In this document: positions 26,276-34,627 of the stretch, piece after piece
Numbering within the stretch: the stretch's first letter is position 1
Layout: every line of letters begins with the position of its first letter
NCBI RefSeq assembly: GCF_002379085.1
Contig: NZ_NBZW01000001.1
Span: 410,862-474,861, forward strand
DNA from: Polaromonas sp. AET17H-212
GTDB taxonomy: Bacteria > Pseudomonadota > Gammaproteobacteria > Burkholderiales > Burkholderiaceae_C
Length of the DNA: 64,000 nt
Direction: 5' to 3'
Notes under the pieces: generated by a model
Told to the model about the DNA's origin: nothing
Seen by the model: only the letters and a program-made list of their open reading frames with translations
The model's database searches: none
Program-made: the position numbers and the translations under genes

Positions 26276-27319
26276 TTACTTGACCGCAACGGCCTTTCCG
26301 GAACCATCGGTGATCTTGCTCCAGGACTGGCGAATAACTGCTTTCACCGAGTCAGGCATGGGCACGTAGTCGAGGTCATCGGCCATCTTGTCGCCGCTGT
26401 TATAGGCCCAGTCGAAAAACTTCAGCGTCTGGGTGGCCTGGGCCGGCTTGTCCTGCTTGGCGTGCATCAGGATGAACGTCGCGCCGGTGATGGGCCAGGC
26501 GTCCTTGCCTGGCTGCTCGGTCAGGATCTGGTAGAACGACTTGCTCCATGCGGCTCCGGCGGCGGCCGCCTTGAACGCCGTGTCGCTGGGCTGTACATAA
26601 CTGCCGGCCGCATTGCGCATGGCCACGTGGGTCTGCTTGTTCTGCTTGGCATAGGCGTACTCGACATAACCAATCGAATTGGGCAGACGCTGCACAAAGG
26701 CGGACACGCCCTCGTTGCCTTTGCCGCCAGCACCGGTTGGCCAGTTCACCGCGGTGCCCTCGCCCACTTTGGCCTTCCACTCGGGGTTCACCTTGGACAG
26801 GTAGTTGGTGAAGATGAAGCTGGTGCCCGAGCCATCGGCGCGGCGAACCACAGCAATCGCAGCGTCCGGCAGCGGCACGCCCGGATTCAAGGCGGTGACG
26901 GCTGCGTCATTCCACTTGGTGATCTTGCCGAGGTAGATGTCGCCCAGCACGGCGCCTGTCAGCTTGATCTGGCCAGCAGCGATGCCCTTGATGTTGACGA
27001 CGGGAACCACGCCGCCAATCACCGTTGGAAATTGCAGCAGGCCGTCCTTGAGCAACTCAGCATCGGTCAGCGGCGCATCGGAAGCACCGAAATCGACGGT
27101 TTTGCCGCGGATCTGGCGAATGCCGGCACCGGAGCCCACGGACTGATAGTTGATCCGCACCCCGGTCGCCTTGTTATAGGCATCTGCCCATTTGGCATAA
27201 ATCGGTGCGGGGAAGGAAGCGCCGGCACCCGTGACGTCCTGGGCGCTGGCCAAGGAGGCAAAAGACAGAGCGGTCAGGGCCAGCACGCTGGCGACGGTCG
27301 CCTTGAAATTCAGATTCAT
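26276..27319 (-). CDS. pstS: Phosphate ABC transporter substrate-binding protein PstS
   Basis: The 347-residue periplasmic protein has a Sec signal peptide (VLALTALSFASLASA, cleaved before QDVTGAGASF) and the phosphate-contact segments GAGASFPAP, VGSGAGIRQI, GASDAPL and RRADGSGTSFIF. It hands phosphate to PstCAB. The gene is first in the pst operon and has a PhoB box and a TACAGT -10 box upstream, with an AGAGGTG ribosome site. Confidence 0.98.
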   Translation of the reverse strand: MNLNFKATVASVLALTALSFASLASAQDVTGAGASFPAPIYAKWADAYNKATGVRINYQSVGSGAGIRQIRGKTVDFGASDAPLTDAELLKDGLLQFPTVIGGVVPVVNIKGIAAGQIKLTGAVLGDIYLGKITKWNDAAVTALNPGVPLPDAAIAVVRRADGSGTSFIFTNYLSKVNPEWKAKVGEGTAVNWPTGAGGKGNEGVSAFVQRLPNSIGYVEYAYAKQNKQTHVAMRNAAGSYVQPSDTAFKAAAAGAAWSKSFYQILTEQPGKDAWPITGATFILMHAKQDKPAQATQTLKFFDWAYNSGDKMADDLDYVPMPDSVKAVIRQSWSKITDGSGKAVAVK

Positions 27320-27369
27320 TTGTACACCTCTTGAGTTGATGAAAGATGTAAGGACTGTAGGAGGCTTGT

Positions 27370-27387
27370 GTGACAGCCGTATGACAC
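27370..27387 (-). promoter_or_regulatory. PhoB box of pstS
   Basis: Read on the minus strand the site is GTGTCATACGGCTGTCAC: two seven-base half-sites (GTGTCAT and CTGTCAC) with the four-base spacer of the Pho box consensus. A TACAGT -10 box follows about 11 bases on (27354-27359), so the box takes the place of the -35 element. The pstS start is 50 bases away. Confidence 0.9.
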
Positions 27388-27510
27388 CCTACATCCATCC
27401 GGCCGAGCCTGGCCACCCAAACCCACGGGAGCCCCGTGCAATGCAAGGGGTCACGAAATTGTCATGGAACGTTCCTATCATCACCTTGTTTTCTAACCAG
27501 GAGTAACACA

Positions 27511-27993
27511 ATGTTCCATCGCCGTCTGATTTTGATCGCCGCTGCAGCCGCCATGGTGGCCGGTTGCGCAACCCGTTCCGTGCCCGCGCCAGTGGCCGAC
27601 ACCATCGCCGCCACGCCATCGCTGAGCACGCTCAACAGCCTGATCGTCAAGGCGGGCCTGACCTCCACCCTGAACGGCACCGGCCCCTTCACGGTGTTCG
27701 CCCCCACCAACGATGCGTTCAAGGCCGTGCCTGCCAAAACCATGGACGCCCTTGCAAAAGACCCGGCCATGCTGAAGGACGTACTGACCTACCATGTCCT
27801 TGCCGGAAAAGTGATGAGCGGTGACGTCAAGAACGGTTCCGTCAAAACCGTCAACGGCGCCAGCGTTGCACTGGCCAAGGCCGGCGAGTTCGTGACCGTT
27901 GAAGAGTCCATGGTGCAGACCGCCAATATCGTTGCCAGCAACGGCGTGATCCACACCGTGGACCGCGTGATGATTCCCCCCGTCAAGAAATAA
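27511..27993 (+). CDS. Fasciclin (FAS1) domain lipoprotein
   Basis: The 160-residue protein has a lipoprotein signal (LILIAAAAAMVAGC, acylated Cys near residue 19) and one FAS1 domain with the H1 and H2 motifs (GPFTVFAPTNDAF and NGVIHTVDRVMIP). Secreted FAS1 proteins act in adhesion or matrix contact; the bacterial role is mostly unknown. The ATG has an AGGAG site. It is divergent from pstS and shares its 190-base promoter gap. A terminator follows. Confidence 0.92.
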   Translation: MFHRRLILIAAAAAMVAGCATRSVPAPVADTIAATPSLSTLNSLIVKAGLTSTLNGTGPFTVFAPTNDAFKAVPAKTMDALAKDPAMLKDVLTYHVLAGKVMSGDVKNGSVKTVNGASVALAKAGEFVTVEESMVQTANIVASNGVIHTVDRVMIPPVKK

Positions 27994-28004
27994 ACCATGC
28001 CCGG

Positions 28005-28031
28005 GTCCGGCGACGGCTGTCGCCGGACTTT
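28005..28031 (+). terminator. Terminator of the FAS1 gene
   Basis: A perfect ten-base stem GTCCGGCGAC / GTCGCCGGAC with loop GGCT is followed by TTTCT, twelve bases after the stop codon. The T-run is short but the stem is strong. Confidence 0.75.
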
Positions 28032-28154
28032 CTGCATTATTCAGGCATTTCCGGCCTCTGCCCCCATCCAGCGGGCGTGAGCCGCTACTCATTCAATAGC
28101 ACTTCAAACCAGACGGTGACGCCATCGAGGCTGCGCCGTGGAGTTAAAAAAACC

Positions 28155-29300
28155 ATGCATTTCCACTCAAAGCTTCGGCGCCGGCAGCTTTTGCAGGGCG
28201 CCGGCCTTCTGGCGGCGCAGGTCGCGCTTCCCGCCCTGGCCCAACCCGGCAAGTCAGCTGGCAATGCACGCAGCCTTGTCGTTGCACAGTTGGTTGACTT
28301 TTCGCTGGCCCAGCAGGATGTCTCCAAGGACTTCCTGATCGGGTCGCGAGCGGCCTGGCAGGACATCAATGCCCGCGGTGGCCTGCGCGGCAAAACCGTG
28401 CGGCACCTGACGCTGGAAACCGACGGCACGGCCGCCAGCGTGCGCGCCGCGCTGGACAAAATCAAGGACGATCCCTCGTGCGTGGTGCTCTCGGGCACCG
28501 TCGGCGACCAGGTTGCCGGCCAGGTCGTTGCACAACTGCCGCAAGACAGGCTGGCCATTGCCCATGCTGCCCCCTGGCTGCAAAACTCCAGCCTCGCCAT
28601 CGACGACCAGACTTTCCCCATTTTTGCTGCCCGCCAGCAGCAGATCACCCACGCCCTGAAGACCCTGTCGGGAATGGGCTTGAAGGAACTGGGCGCGGTG
28701 TACGCCTCGAGCCAGGACCAGACGGTTTATCGCGCCGACGTCGAACGCATCGCCAGCAGCATGGGGCTCAAGCTGTTGTCCTTTCACGGTGCTGGCGATC
28801 TGGGCGTTCTGGGCCAGAAACTCACGCCGAACACGCCGGCCGTCCTGCTTTTTCTGGGCGGTACCCCCGAATTGGCCCAATTCACGCAGGGCCTCGGCAA
28901 ACAGGCACGGCAGCGCTACATCGTGGCACTGGCCGATGTGAACATCCAGACCATGATGCAAATGGGCGGCGCACGAACCACACCGGTCATTGCCACGCAG
29001 GTGGTGCCCCTGGTCAACGCCAGCCTGCCGGTGGTGCGTACTTATCGGGAAACGCTGGGCCGCCTGTTCGACGAGCCGCCGGTGCCGCTGAGCCTGGCGG
29101 GTTTCATCGCGGCCCGTTATACCCACGATGTTTTAAGCAGCATCAATGGCCCGCTGACGCGCCAGACCGCACTGGCCGAGTTCCAGCGGCGCGCCGATGT
29201 CGACGTCGGCGGATTCCGCGTCAGCTATGACGCCCAGCGCCGCAGCGCAACCTACGTGACGCAAAGCATGACCACGGCGGACGGCCGTCTGGTCGGCTAG
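28155..29300 (+). CDS. Periplasmic substrate-binding protein, LivJ-like (type 1 fold)
   Basis: The 381-residue protein has an N-terminal signal with twin-arginine character (KLRRRQLLQGAGLLAAQVAL) and a type 1 periplasmic-binding fold similar to branched-chain amino-acid or amide receptors (GSRAAWQDINARGGLRGKTV, VVLSGTVGDQVAGQV). No permease or ATPase gene is adjacent, so it may serve a distant transporter or act as a sensor subunit. The start at 28155 is chosen because upstream codons are not signal-like. It lies between the FAS1 gene and ppx, in the phosphate region, but no PhoB box was seen in front of it. Confidence 0.82.
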   Translation: MHFHSKLRRRQLLQGAGLLAAQVALPALAQPGKSAGNARSLVVAQLVDFSLAQQDVSKDFLIGSRAAWQDINARGGLRGKTVRHLTLETDGTAASVRAALDKIKDDPSCVVLSGTVGDQVAGQVVAQLPQDRLAIAHAAPWLQNSSLAIDDQTFPIFAARQQQITHALKTLSGMGLKELGAVYASSQDQTVYRADVERIASSMGLKLLSFHGAGDLGVLGQKLTPNTPAVLLFLGGTPELAQFTQGLGKQARQRYIVALADVNIQTMMQMGGARTTPVIATQVVPLVNASLPVVRTYRETLGRLFDEPPVPLSLAGFIAARYTHDVLSSINGPLTRQTALAEFQRRADVDVGGFRVSYDAQRRSATYVTQSMTTADGRLVG

Positions 29301-29365
29301 AGGCGCAACTGCGGATGCGGGTGCCGCGCGAGTGCTATGCTGAGCCTCCTCTCAGACGCTCACAC

Positions 29366-30856
29366 ATGCAAAATGGAACCCGCCTGGCTGCCGTGGACCT
29401 CGGGTCCAACAGCTATCGCCTCGAAATAGGCCGCCTCGATCACGGCCAGATCCACCGTACCGAATACCTCAAGGAAACCGTCCGCCAGGGCAACGGCCTG
29501 GATGAGGAGCGCAACCTCACGCCGGAAGCCATGCAGCGCGGCTGGGACTGCCTGGCGCGGTTTGGCGAGCGCCTGGCCGGTTTCAGGAAGGGGGAAGTGC
29601 GGGCCGTCGCCACCCAGACCCTGCGCGAGGCCCGCAACCGCGACGTGTTCCTGCAGCGCGCCCACAAGGTGCTGGGCTTTCCGATCGACGTGATCTCCGG
29701 GCGCGAGGAAGCCCGCCTGATCTACCAGGGTGTGGCGCACCTGCTGCCCCAGTCCGGCGAACGCCGCCTGGTCGTGGACATCGGGGGCCGGTCCACCGAG
29801 ATGATCCTGGGCAAGGGCCTGGACGCGGTGACCATGGAGTCCTACCGCGTCGGCAGCGTGGGCTGGTCGATGAAGTATTTTCCCGATGGCCAGTTCACGG
29901 CCCGGGCCTTCCAGACGGCCGAGGTGGCGGCCAAGGCGGTGCTGGACGAAGCCGTCAACCTCTACCGCGGCGGCTGGGACGTGGCCTACGGCTCGTCGGG
30001 CACGGTCGGTGCTGTCAGCGACGTGCTGATGGCCGGGGGCTGGCCCCAGGGCCTGGTCACGCGCGAAGGGCTGGACTGGTTGCTGGAACGCCTGCTCAAG
30101 GCCCAGAGCGCAGAGCGCCTCAAACTCGAGGGCATGAAGGACGACCGGCGTGCCGTGATCGGCGGCGGCGTCAGCGTGCTGCGCGCCGTGTTCGAGCTGA
30201 TGGGCATCGAGCAGATGCAAACCGCCCAGGGCGCCCTGCGCCACGGCGTGCTGTACGACCTGCTGGACCGCGAGGAGGAAACCACCGACCTGCGCTCGAC
30301 CAGCGTGCAGCGGCTGACCCACAAGTTCGACATCGACACCGCGCAGGCCCAGCGCGTGAGCAAGGTCGCCCGCGCGCTCTTCGCGCAGGCCAGCACCGGC
30401 CTGTCACCGGCCGAACTGGGGCGCTTCCAGCGCAAGCTCGACTGGGCCGCCCTGCTGCATGAAATCGGCAGCCACATCTCGCACAGCGATTACCACAAGC
30501 ACGGCGCCTACATCCTGGACAACGCCGATGCACCGGGCTTCACCCTGCAGGAACTGCACCGCCTGAGCCTGCTGGTGCTGGGTCACCGCGGCAAGCTGCG
30601 CAAGCTGGAAGCCGATTTCGAGGACGAGATTTTTGTGCTGCAACTGCTCTGCCTGCGGCTGGCGGTGATCCTGTGCCACGCGCGCCGCGACCCCGACGTC
30701 AAAGGCATGCAGATCACCAGCGCCGGTAACCGGCAGTTTTCGCTGGTCTGCCGACCGGGCTGGGCCGAGGCCTTCCCCCAGTCAGCGCACCTGTTGCGCG
30801 AAGAAGTCCTGGCCTGGCAAAAAATGCCGTGGACGGTGGTGCTGGTGGGCGCCTGA
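29366..30856 (+). CDS. ppx: Exopolyphosphatase, Ppx/GppA family
   Basis: The 496-residue protein starts with the sugar-kinase/actin-type phosphate loop (LAAVDLGSNSYRLEIG), followed by catalytic Glu region (SGREEARLIYQGV), the second phosphate loop (LVVDIGGRSTEMILG) and a C-terminal HD-like helical domain (ALLHEIGSHISHSDYHKHG). Ppx removes terminal phosphates from polyphosphate; GppA members also cleave pppGpp, and sequence cannot separate the two here. Its neighbour on the other strand codes for Ppk, so synthesis and breakdown of polyphosphate are coded together. It ends 23 bases from the convergent sixA. Confidence 0.93.
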   Translation: MQNGTRLAAVDLGSNSYRLEIGRLDHGQIHRTEYLKETVRQGNGLDEERNLTPEAMQRGWDCLARFGERLAGFRKGEVRAVATQTLREARNRDVFLQRAHKVLGFPIDVISGREEARLIYQGVAHLLPQSGERRLVVDIGGRSTEMILGKGLDAVTMESYRVGSVGWSMKYFPDGQFTARAFQTAEVAAKAVLDEAVNLYRGGWDVAYGSSGTVGAVSDVLMAGGWPQGLVTREGLDWLLERLLKAQSAERLKLEGMKDDRRAVIGGGVSVLRAVFELMGIEQMQTAQGALRHGVLYDLLDREEETTDLRSTSVQRLTHKFDIDTAQAQRVSKVARALFAQASTGLSPAELGRFQRKLDWAALLHEIGSHISHSDYHKHGAYILDNADAPGFTLQELHRLSLLVLGHRGKLRKLEADFEDEIFVLQLLCLRLAVILCHARRDPDVKGMQITSAGNRQFSLVCRPGWAEAFPQSAHLLREEVLAWQKMPWTVVLVGA

Positions 30857-30879
30857 TTTTCCATACGGGTTCAACCGGT

Positions 30880-31350
30880 TCAAAGAAGTTCCGGTGATTG
30901 CACCGTGACCACCACGGTCTGCAAGCCCCCTTCGCGCTCACGCGTGCGCAGCCACCAGAGCGCCCCCTTCTTCACCGCGCAGTCACTTTCCTGCAAACCC
31001 AGCAATTGAGCGATGGTTTGCCCCAGCGTCGGCTGATGGCCGATCACCAGAATCGGCAGCTTGTTGACCGGCCATTGCACCAGTTCCAGCAATTGCGACA
31101 GCGGCGCGTCAGGCCCGAGTTCTGCACGGATCTTGTACTTGCGCCCCAGCGCCAGCGCCGTCTGCTCGCAGCGGCGCGCGGGACTCACGAGGATGCGCGC
31201 CCGCTCCGGCAACTGCCGGTCCAGCCAGGCCGCCATGCGGGCCGCCTGCTTCTCGCCTCGCGGCGTTAATGAACGCTCGAGGTCGCTCCCGCTTTGTGCT
31301 TCAGCAGGCACCTCTTCAGCCTCTGCATGACGCCACAGGAGCAGGTCCAT
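30880..31350 (-). CDS. sixA: Phosphohistidine phosphatase SixA
   Basis: The 156-residue protein belongs to the histidine phosphatase family: RHG-type motif as LLLWRHAEAEE at the start, LTPRGEKQA, SPARRCEQTA and VIGHQPTLGQ carrying the second His. SixA removes phosphate from phosphohistidine in phosphotransfer proteins such as the nitrogen PTS. It follows ppk by six bases and is probably co-transcribed with it from the PhoB box at 33526. Confidence 0.92.
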   Translation of the reverse strand: MDLLLWRHAEAEEVPAEAQSGSDLERSLTPRGEKQAARMAAWLDRQLPERARILVSPARRCEQTALALGRKYKIRAELGPDAPLSQLLELVQWPVNKLPILVIGHQPTLGQTIAQLLGLQESDCAVKKGALWWLRTREREGGLQTVVVTVQSPELL

Positions 31351-31356
31351 GGCGGC

Positions 31357-33495
31357 CTATCCGTGCACCGCGGCGCCGGCGGCCGAGTAACGGGCCATCA
31401 GCGCGGCCTGCGCACCGTGCTGCTCGCCCTGCGGCGATGCACCGGCGCGCAGGTAGCTTCCATCGGGCTGCAGATCCCAGGCATCCAGGCTGTCATGCAG
31501 GTAGGCGACCAGGCACTCGTCAATGATGCGCTGGCGCAGCACGGGATCGGTCACCGACCAGGCCAGCTCGACGCGCCGCAGCATGTTGCGGTTCATCCAG
31601 TCGGCGCTGGACAGGTACAGGGTTTCCTCCCCGTCACAACGGAAATAGAACACGCGTGAATGCTCCAGGAAGCGGCCGATGATGGAACGCACGCGGATGT
31701 TGTCCGTCACCCCCGGAACGCCGGCCGGCAGCATGCAGGCGCCGCGCACCACCAGGTCGATTTTCACGCCGCACTGCCCGGCCCTGACCAGGGCCAGCAT
31801 CAGGCCCTCGTCGGTCAGGGCGTTCATCTTGGCCACCAGGCGCGTGTCCTTGCCGAGGGCTGCGGCTTCCGCCAGGGCATCGATTTTCTCGATCAGCCTG
31901 CGGTGCAGCTGAAACGGCGCGACCAGCAGGCGCTGCAACCGGGGCAGCTTGCTCTGGCTGGCCAGATGCCCGAAGACGCTGTCGATCTCCGCGGTCAACT
32001 CCGGGTCGCCGGTCAGGTAACTCACATCGGTGTACAGGCGCGCGGTGGTCGGGTTGTAGTTGCCGGTGGAGAGATGGGCGTAACGCACCAGGTGCCGGCC
32101 TTCACGCCGCGTCACCAGCAGCATCTTGGCGTGGGTCTTGAGCCCGACCACGCCATAAACCACCTGCGCCCCGATCGACTCCAGCATCTCGGCCCAGTTG
32201 ATGTTGGCCTCCTCGTCAAAGCGCGCCTTGAGCTCAAGCACCACCGTGACCTCCTTGCCGCGCCGCACCGCCTCGCGCAGCAGGACCATCAGTTCAGAGT
32301 CGGGCCCGGTGCGGTAAATGGTCTGCCGGATGGCCAGCACCTGAGGGTCGTTCACCGCCTCGCGCAGGAAATCGAGCACGCCGTTGAAACTCTCGAAGGG
32401 CTGGTGGATGGTCACGTCGCCCTGCTTGAGCCGCTCGAAAAACGACTGCCCCGGCACCAGCTGTGTCGGGTAACAGGCCTTGTAGGGCGGAAAAAGCAGC
32501 TTCGGGTCATTGACCAGGTCCACCAGCTGGGTCAGGCGCACCAGGTTGACCGGGCCTTGCACCCGGTACAGCGCTTCTGCAGGCAGGCTGAACTGACCCA
32601 GCAGAAAATCCGCCAGGTATTTGGAACAGCCGGCCGACACCTCCAGCCGCACGGCCTGCCCGTAGTGACGCTGCTCCAGGCCCAGACGCAGTGCGGTGCG
32701 CAGGTTTTTCACGTCATCCTCATCCACCGCCAGGTCGGAATGGCGCGTCAGGCGAAACTGCGAAAATTCCCCCACCTCGCGGCCCGGAAACAGGTCGGCC
32801 AGGTGCGCCCGGATGATGCTCGACAGCGAGACAAACAGCAGCTTTTTCTGCGAGCCCTTGTCGGGCATGTGGATCAGCCGCGGCAATACCCGCGGCACCT
32901 TGACTATCGCAATGTCGTTCTGGCGTCCGAAAGCGTCCTTGCCGCCCAGCCTGACGATGAAATTGAGGGACTTGTTGGCCACCTGCGGAAACGGGTGCGA
33001 GGGGTCCAGCCCGACCGGGATCAACAGCGGCCTGACCTCGCGTTCGAAGTAGGCCTTGACCCAGCGGCGCTGCGCCGCATTGCGGTCACCGTGGGAAACA
33101 ATCCGTATGCCCTGCTTCGCGAACTCGGGCATCAACTCGTCGTTGTACAGCGCGTACTGGCGCGCCACCATGTCGTGGGCGGCGGCAGACAGTGCCTTGA
33201 AAGACTCGGTCGAGTAAGGGGCCTTCTGCTCCTGATTGAGCGCAGCCGTCAGGTGCAGCGCCGCGCGCACCTCGAAAAACTCGTCCAGGTTGGAAGAAAC
33301 AATGCACAGGAAGCGCAGCCGCTCCAGCAGCGGCACGTCGGGCCGCCTGGCCCAGTCCAGCACCCGCTCATTGAACGCCAGGATGCTGTGATCCCGGTCC
33401 AGAAACTGGACCGCTGCAGCCGCAGCAGGTGCGCTTGCAGCCGAGGGCGAATTGGCAGAATTTTGAAACATTCGATCCGAACTGGTAATTGTCAT
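31357..33495 (-). CDS. ppk1: Polyphosphate kinase 1
   Basis: The 712-residue enzyme makes polyphosphate from ATP. Visible landmarks are SILAFNERVLDWA and SSNLDEFFEVR at the N-terminus, the catalytic His regions VVYGVVGLKTHAKMLLV and RYAHLSTGNYNP, and YLSSADWMNRNMLRRVE near the end. The ATG at 33495 lacks a clear ribosome site; an alternative ATG lies at 33471, before an Ala/Ser-rich stretch. A three-part PhoB box precedes it, and sixA follows by six bases. It lies downstream of the olsB-plcP-agt genes on the same strand. Confidence 0.97.
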   Translation of the reverse strand: MTITSSDRMFQNSANSPSAASAPAAAAAVQFLDRDHSILAFNERVLDWARRPDVPLLERLRFLCIVSSNLDEFFEVRAALHLTAALNQEQKAPYSTESFKALSAAAHDMVARQYALYNDELMPEFAKQGIRIVSHGDRNAAQRRWVKAYFEREVRPLLIPVGLDPSHPFPQVANKSLNFIVRLGGKDAFGRQNDIAIVKVPRVLPRLIHMPDKGSQKKLLFVSLSSIIRAHLADLFPGREVGEFSQFRLTRHSDLAVDEDDVKNLRTALRLGLEQRHYGQAVRLEVSAGCSKYLADFLLGQFSLPAEALYRVQGPVNLVRLTQLVDLVNDPKLLFPPYKACYPTQLVPGQSFFERLKQGDVTIHQPFESFNGVLDFLREAVNDPQVLAIRQTIYRTGPDSELMVLLREAVRRGKEVTVVLELKARFDEEANINWAEMLESIGAQVVYGVVGLKTHAKMLLVTRREGRHLVRYAHLSTGNYNPTTARLYTDVSYLTGDPELTAEIDSVFGHLASQSKLPRLQRLLVAPFQLHRRLIEKIDALAEAAALGKDTRLVAKMNALTDEGLMLALVRAGQCGVKIDLVVRGACMLPAGVPGVTDNIRVRSIIGRFLEHSRVFYFRCDGEETLYLSSADWMNRNMLRRVELAWSVTDPVLRQRIIDECLVAYLHDSLDAWDLQPDGSYLRAGASPQGEQHGAQAALMARYSAAGAAVHG

Positions 33496-33525
33496 GAATC
33501 TGACTTGTCAGTGTGCGCGGATTTG

Positions 33526-33554
33526 ATGACAGAAGCGTGACAACATCATGACAA
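33526..33554 (-). promoter_or_regulatory. Three-part PhoB box of ppk1
   Basis: On the minus strand three half-sites stand at exact 11-base spacing: TTGTCAT, GATG, TTGTCAC, GCTT, CTGTCAT. The last half-site ends about 31 bases before the ppk1 start codon. The box fills the 64-base gap between agt and ppk1, so ppk1 has its own PhoB promoter in addition to any read-through from agt. Confidence 0.93.
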
Positions 33555-33559
33555 ATGTT

Positions 33560-34627
33560 TCAGGCTGCCGCTTGCGCCGCCGCAAGGGAACCGGGGGCCT
33601 GGCCACGTACCGGCACCAGGTACCCTTCGAACAGCTGGGCAGCATGCGCCCAGCTGAAGTCCAGCGAACGGGCGCGGGCCTCATGGCGCGGCACCGCCAT
33701 CGCGCTGTAACAGGCGCGCTTCAGGTCCTCATCCAGTACACCACCGTGGCGGCTGCCGTCGGGCTTGCCCAGCACCTCCAGCGGGCCGTCGACCGGGTAA
33801 GCCGCCACCGGGGTTCCGCTGGCCATGGCCTCGAGCATCACCAGGCCAAAGGTTTCCGACCGGCTGGGGAAAACAAACACATCGGCGGCAGCGTACACCT
33901 TGGCCAGTTCGTCCCGCGGTAGCACACCGAGCCAGCGCACCTGCGGAAAACGCTCCTTGAGCGACGCCTCCAGCGGCCCAACACCGCAGACCACCTTGGT
34001 CCCCGGAATATCCAGTGCCAGGAAAGCCTCGATGTTTTTCTCATACGACACGCGGCCGACAAACAGCGACACCGGCCGCACCAGGGTGCCCATGCGGGGG
34101 CAAAGCCGCGCCTCGGGATGAAACGGGAACAAGGCTGTGTCCACCCCATGCGTCCAGCTGCGCAGCTGGCGAAAACCGCGCTGCTCCAGCATGCGCAACA
34201 CGCCGTGGGTGGGAACCATGACCCCGGCGGAGGCCTTGTGAAAATGACGGAACAGCGCATAACCCCAGGACAGCGGTATTTTCAGCGCGGCATGAAGGAT
34301 TTCCGGGAACTTGGTGTGGAACGCGGTGGTGAAACGCAGGCCCCGCTTGCGGCAGTAGTTGCGCGCCGCCCAGCCGAGCGGGCCTTCGGTCGCGATGTGG
34401 ATGGCCTCGGGTGCAAACGCATCGAGCCGGGCGGTCAGCAAGGCCTTGGGGCGCACGGCCAGGTCGATGCCGGCATAACCCGGGCAGGGCCGCGTCCGGA
34501 ACAGGCCGGGATGGATGACTTCGACCGTGTGCCCCAGGGCCTGCAGCTCACGCACCAGCTCCACCAGCGTGGTGACCACGCCGTTGACCTGCGGCTGCCA
34601 GGCGTCGGTAACCAGGGCAATCTTCAT
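33560..34627 (-). CDS. agt: GT4 glycosyltransferase, Agt-like glycolipid synthase
   Basis: The 355-residue protein has the GT-B fold: N-terminal acceptor domain (MKIALVTDAWQPQVNGVVTT), then donor-binding C-terminal domain with LFVGRVSYEKNIEAFL, the KVYAAADVFVFPSRSETFGL segment and the EX7E motif ending LVMLEAMASG. The start ATG overlaps the plcP TGA (ATGA). In phosphate-starved bacteria a plcP-agt pair turns phospholipids to diacylglycerol and then to glycosyl-diacylglycerols. The same pair, here behind an olsB-like gene and before ppk1, makes that role the best inference. Which sugar is added cannot be told. Confidence 0.82.
   Translation of the reverse strand: MKIALVTDAWQPQVNGVVTTLVELVRELQALGHTVEVIHPGLFRTRPCPGYAGIDLAVRPKALLTARLDAFAPEAIHIATEGPLGWAARNYCRKRGLRFTTAFHTKFPEILHAALKIPLSWGYALFRHFHKASAGVMVPTHGVLRMLEQRGFRQLRSWTHGVDTALFPFHPEARLCPRMGTLVRPVSLFVGRVSYEKNIEAFLALDIPGTKVVCGVGPLEASLKERFPQVRWLGVLPRDELAKVYAAADVFVFPSRSETFGLVMLEAMASGTPVAAYPVDGPLEVLGKPDGSRHGGVLDEDLKRACYSAMAVPRHEARARSLDFSWAHAAQLFEGYLVPVRGQAPGSLAAAQAAA

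Noticed and set aside
27460..27500. GGAAC and TCTAA resembling an ECF sigma promoter before the FAS1 gene
   Set aside because: The spacing is about 21 bases, too long for the usual 15-17.
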